A stretch of 7,180 bases of DNA from Candidatus Magasanikiibacteriota bacterium (GTDB lineage Bacteria; Patescibacteriota; Patescibacteriia; Magasanikbacterales; GWA2-37-8): assembly GCA_903858555.1 (NCBI GenBank), contig CAIOJG010000011.1:1-7180 (forward strand), written 5' to 3'. The position numbers and the translations under genes are program-made. Positions 5,108-7,180 of this stretch are shown here, piece by piece. Position 1 is the stretch's first letter, and every line of letters starts with the position of its first letter. Below the pieces are notes generated by a model. That model did no database searches and was not told the DNA's origin. It saw only the letters and a list, made by a program, of their open reading frames with translations.

Positions 5108-6214
5108 ATGGAAGAAAAAGAAAAAAAACTTTCACCTTTAGAACAAAAAGTTAATAATTTTTTTGGTAAAATTTTTGGCCGTATTTCTTTTGTTCAAAAA
5201 ATGTTATTTGTTTTTCACTTACAAATAATGGTTAAGGCCGGATTATCCATTGTAGCGGCCTTAAAAATTTTGAGCGAAGAAATGGAAAATAAAAAATTGC
5301 GCGTGATAATCGGCGAAATCAAAACAGAAGTAGAAAAAGGGCGCCAGCTTAGCGAAGTGCTAGCTCAGTTTCCAAAAGTTTTTCCACCAATTTATGTTAG
5401 TATGATTGCGGCCGGTGAAGCGGCCGGAAGACTTGAGGAATCTTTATCTCAGGTGAGCAACCAAATGAAAAAAAGTCACGATCTGACCTCACATATTCGC
5501 GGAGCGATGATCTACCCAGCCGTCGTATTCTCGGCTGTAATCGGAATTGCCATCGAAATGGTAGTGTTTATTTTACCAAAAATTTTAGTAATGTTTGAAG
5601 ATTTTAAATCTGATTTACCGTTTGCCACCAAAGCCCTGATTGCGATTGTAAAATTTACACAAAGTTACGGTCTAGAAATGCTTGCCGGAATTATAATCTT
5701 GGTGATTATTTGTGTTTGGTTGTATAAAAAACGTAACATTAAAAAAGCGGTTCATAGAGTAATGTTACACTTGCCGATTTTTGGCAGCATAATACAAAAA
5801 ATAAACTTAGCCCGTTTTACCTTAACTCTTTCCGCACTACTAGAGAGCACAATTCCAATTGTTGAGGCTACTAAAATTACTGCCAGCGTTCAATCCAATC
5901 TCATCTATCATGATAGTCTGATAGAAGTTTCAGAAAAATTAAAAACCGGTGAAAATCTTTCCAAAATTTTAACCAACTATCACAATATTTTTCCGCCTAT
6001 GGTAACTGAAATGATCATGGTTGGAGAAGAGGCCGGTGAAATGGAGAAAATGTTAAAAGAACTGGCAGAATATTACAGCAACGAAGTGGATAATATCATG
6101 AGAAACTTTGCTACGATTATTGAACCGGTTGTAATCATTTTGCTTGGCTTAATGGTGGCCGGTATCGCGGTTGCGGTCATCATGCCAATGTATACTTTGG
6201 CAGAAAATTTTTAA
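5108..6214 (+). CDS. pilC: Type IV pilus inner-membrane platform protein PilC, GspF family
   Basis: PilC is the polytopic membrane protein that links the PilB motor to pilin insertion. The 368-residue protein is a tandem of two GspF domains: the first (about 34-130) has FPPIYVSMIAAGEAAGRLEESL-like sequence, with GEAAGRLEE at 103-111, and the second (about 236-335) repeats it with FPPMVTEMIMVGEEAG, with GEEAGEMEK at 306-314. Membrane segments are visible at about 134-160, 191-206 and 336-361. The N-terminus is short: only about 30 charged residues precede the first domain, whereas many proteobacterial PilC proteins (about 400 residues) carry more. An in-frame earlier start at 5087 would overlap the end of pilB; the ATG at 5108 fits the family start and the -1 T context. 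It follows pilB after 4 bases and precedes pilM by 2. Confidence 0.96.
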   Translation: MEEKEKKLSPLEQKVNNFFGKIFGRISFVQKMLFVFHLQIMVKAGLSIVAALKILSEEMENKKLRVIIGEIKTEVEKGRQLSEVLAQFPKVFPPIYVSMIAAGEAAGRLEESLSQVSNQMKKSHDLTSHIRGAMIYPAVVFSAVIGIAIEMVVFILPKILVMFEDFKSDLPFATKALIAIVKFTQSYGLEMLAGIIILVIICVWLYKKRNIKKAVHRVMLHLPIFGSIIQKINLARFTLTLSALLESTIPIVEATKITASVQSNLIYHDSLIEVSEKLKTGENLSKILTNYHNIFPPMVTEMIMVGEEAGEMEKMLKELAEYYSNEVDNIMRNFATIIEPVVIILLGLMVAGIAVAVIMPMYTLAENF

Positions 6215-6216
6215 TT

Positions 6217-7180
6217 ATGTTTATTGGAAACCCATTTAATGGTGCATTTGGTCTGGATATTGGCGATTTATCGTTGAAACTGGTGCAACTAAATACAAAA
6301 TCCACCAAACACGGACAACCACCACGATACTCATTAAATAATGTATCAACTTTACCGTTGCCGCCCGGATATATTGTCGATGGTGAAATTCAACAACCGG
6401 AAATGGTTCGAAAAAAACTTCTACAATTGCTTGGAAAAGAAGGTGGCGGTAAAAAAATGTCCAGCTCTTATGTGGTGGCTGATTTACCGGAACCAAAAAC
6501 TTTTCTTACCTCTATCGAAATAGAATCACCGCCTGAGCTAATAACCAAAGAAGACGTGGAATTTCAATGTAGCAAGCATTTACCATTTGATTTAAAAGAT
6601 GTTTACATCGATTGGCAACTATCACCCGATTCTTATGACAACAAATCTACTCGGGTATTAGTAGGGGCAGTGCCAAAAACCATTGCCGATTCTTACACCT
6701 ATCTGTTGGAAAGTGCCGACCTACAGCCGATTGCCTTAGAGGTAGAAACCATGTCGATTGCGCGATCACTTTTTTATTCCTACCCAGCAAAACCAGGAGC
6801 GATTTTGGATGTCGGAGCTACCCGCAGCGCGATTATTATTTATGATTCACGCGGAGTTTGTTTTAGTACCAGCCTGGCGTTTTCAGGCGAACTTATTAAT
6901 ACCGCTCTGGTACAAGCTCTAAAGATTGAATACGCGACAGCGGAAGATATAAAAATTAAAAATGGTCTAAATTTCATTAAAGAATATCCTGAATATTTAA
7001 AAATTGTAGATGAACTCACAACAAAATTAACGGACGAAATTAAAAAAGTTTTTGTTTATTACCAGGATCATTATCCAAGAGCTCAAAAAATAGAGACTCT
7101 GGAACTTTGTGGAGGATTAACATTAATGCCAAATTTTATATCGACTTTATCCAGACGTCTGGAGCCTAGAATGCGCAAGG
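6217..7180 (+). CDS. pilM: Type IV pilus actin-like adaptor PilM (3' end outside window)
   Basis: The frame opened at ATG 6217 stays open to the last base; 321 residues are visible and PilM proteins are usually about 350 long, so only the last part is missing. PilM is a cytoplasmic actin/FtsA-like ATP-binding protein that binds the N-terminus of PilN and connects it to the motor proteins. The phosphate-1 motif is seen at FGLDIGDLSLKLVQL (11-25), phosphate-2 at AILDVGATRSAIIIYD (195-210) and the adenosine motif at LCGGLTLMPNF (297-307). The 1C-like insertion with CSKHLPFDLKDVYIDW (118-133) is typical of PilM. No membrane segment is present. It starts 2 bases after pilC, so it is surely in the same operon; pilN and pilO are expected next. 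There is no Shine-Dalgarno sequence (TTTTTAATT before ATG). Confidence 0.95.
   Translation, partial: MFIGNPFNGAFGLDIGDLSLKLVQLNTKSTKHGQPPRYSLNNVSTLPLPPGYIVDGEIQQPEMVRKKLLQLLGKEGGGKKMSSSYVVADLPEPKTFLTSIEIESPPELITKEDVEFQCSKHLPFDLKDVYIDWQLSPDSYDNKSTRVLVGAVPKTIADSYTYLLESADLQPIALEVETMSIARSLFYSYPAKPGAILDVGATRSAIIIYDSRGVCFSTSLAFSGELINTALVQALKIEYATAEDIKIKNGLNFIKEYPEYLKIVDELTTKLTDEIKKVFVYYQDHYPRAQKIETLELCGGLTLMPNFISTLSRRLEPRMRK

Noticed and set aside
5280..6070. Similar GEAAGRLEE and GEEAGEMEK stretches in pilC as a possible recent duplication
   Set aside because: This is the ancient internal domain duplication shared by the whole GspF/PilC family.
6236..6523. Short frames on both strands at the start of pilM
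   Set aside because: They lie within the pilM coding region, whose actin-like motifs are clear and whose frame is open to the end of the window.

Overview
The window reads as an AT-rich bacterial chromosome fragment, most likely from the Candidate Phyla Radiation (Patescibacteria). This placement is an inference from several signs: a compact layout with intergenic gaps of a few bases; a bS6 with a long Ala/Glu/Lys-rich tail ending in an amphipathic segment; a short PilC that starts directly at its first membrane-protein domain; an rpsF-ssb-rpsR block with no rplI (bL9) after it; and no recognisable Shine-Dalgarno sequence at any of the nine starts. No rRNA or other lineage marker is present, so the phylum is not proven.

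Layout. (1) 1-390: a good sigma70-type promoter, a very acidic 62-residue protein of unknown function, and a 130-bp inverted-repeat element that exactly fills the gap to efp. (2) 392-3237, all on the minus strand, read from right to left: rpsF (bS6), ssb, rpsR (bS18), a compact hairpin, epmA (EF-P lysylating enzyme, a truncated lysyl-tRNA synthetase paralogue) and efp (elongation factor P). (3) 3238-3387: a 150-bp divergent control region with two promoters back to back. (4) 3388-7180, plus strand: pilB, pilC and pilM of a type IV pilus operon, with gaps of 4 and 2 bases; pilM runs off the end of the window. pilN and pilO would be expected next.

How the genes work together. The leftward unit joins small-subunit ribosomal proteins and single-stranded-DNA binding protein to a translation-rescue pair: EpmA attaches a lysine-type residue to the loop lysine of EF-P (Lys32 here), which helps ribosomes through proline-rich stretches. 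The hairpin just before epmA may reduce read-through from the ribosomal genes. The rightward unit builds the pilus motor: PilB is the extension ATPase, PilC the inner-membrane platform, and PilM the actin-like cytoplasmic adaptor.

Most notable for follow-up are the epmA-efp pair with its diagnostic residues, the long branched inverted repeat between the acidic gene and efp (its G.T pairs favour folding of the plus-strand RNA), the uniform non-Shine-Dalgarno start context with T at position -1 in nine of nine genes, and the unrecognised acidic protein. I found no CRISPR array, transposase, tRNA or rRNA gene.
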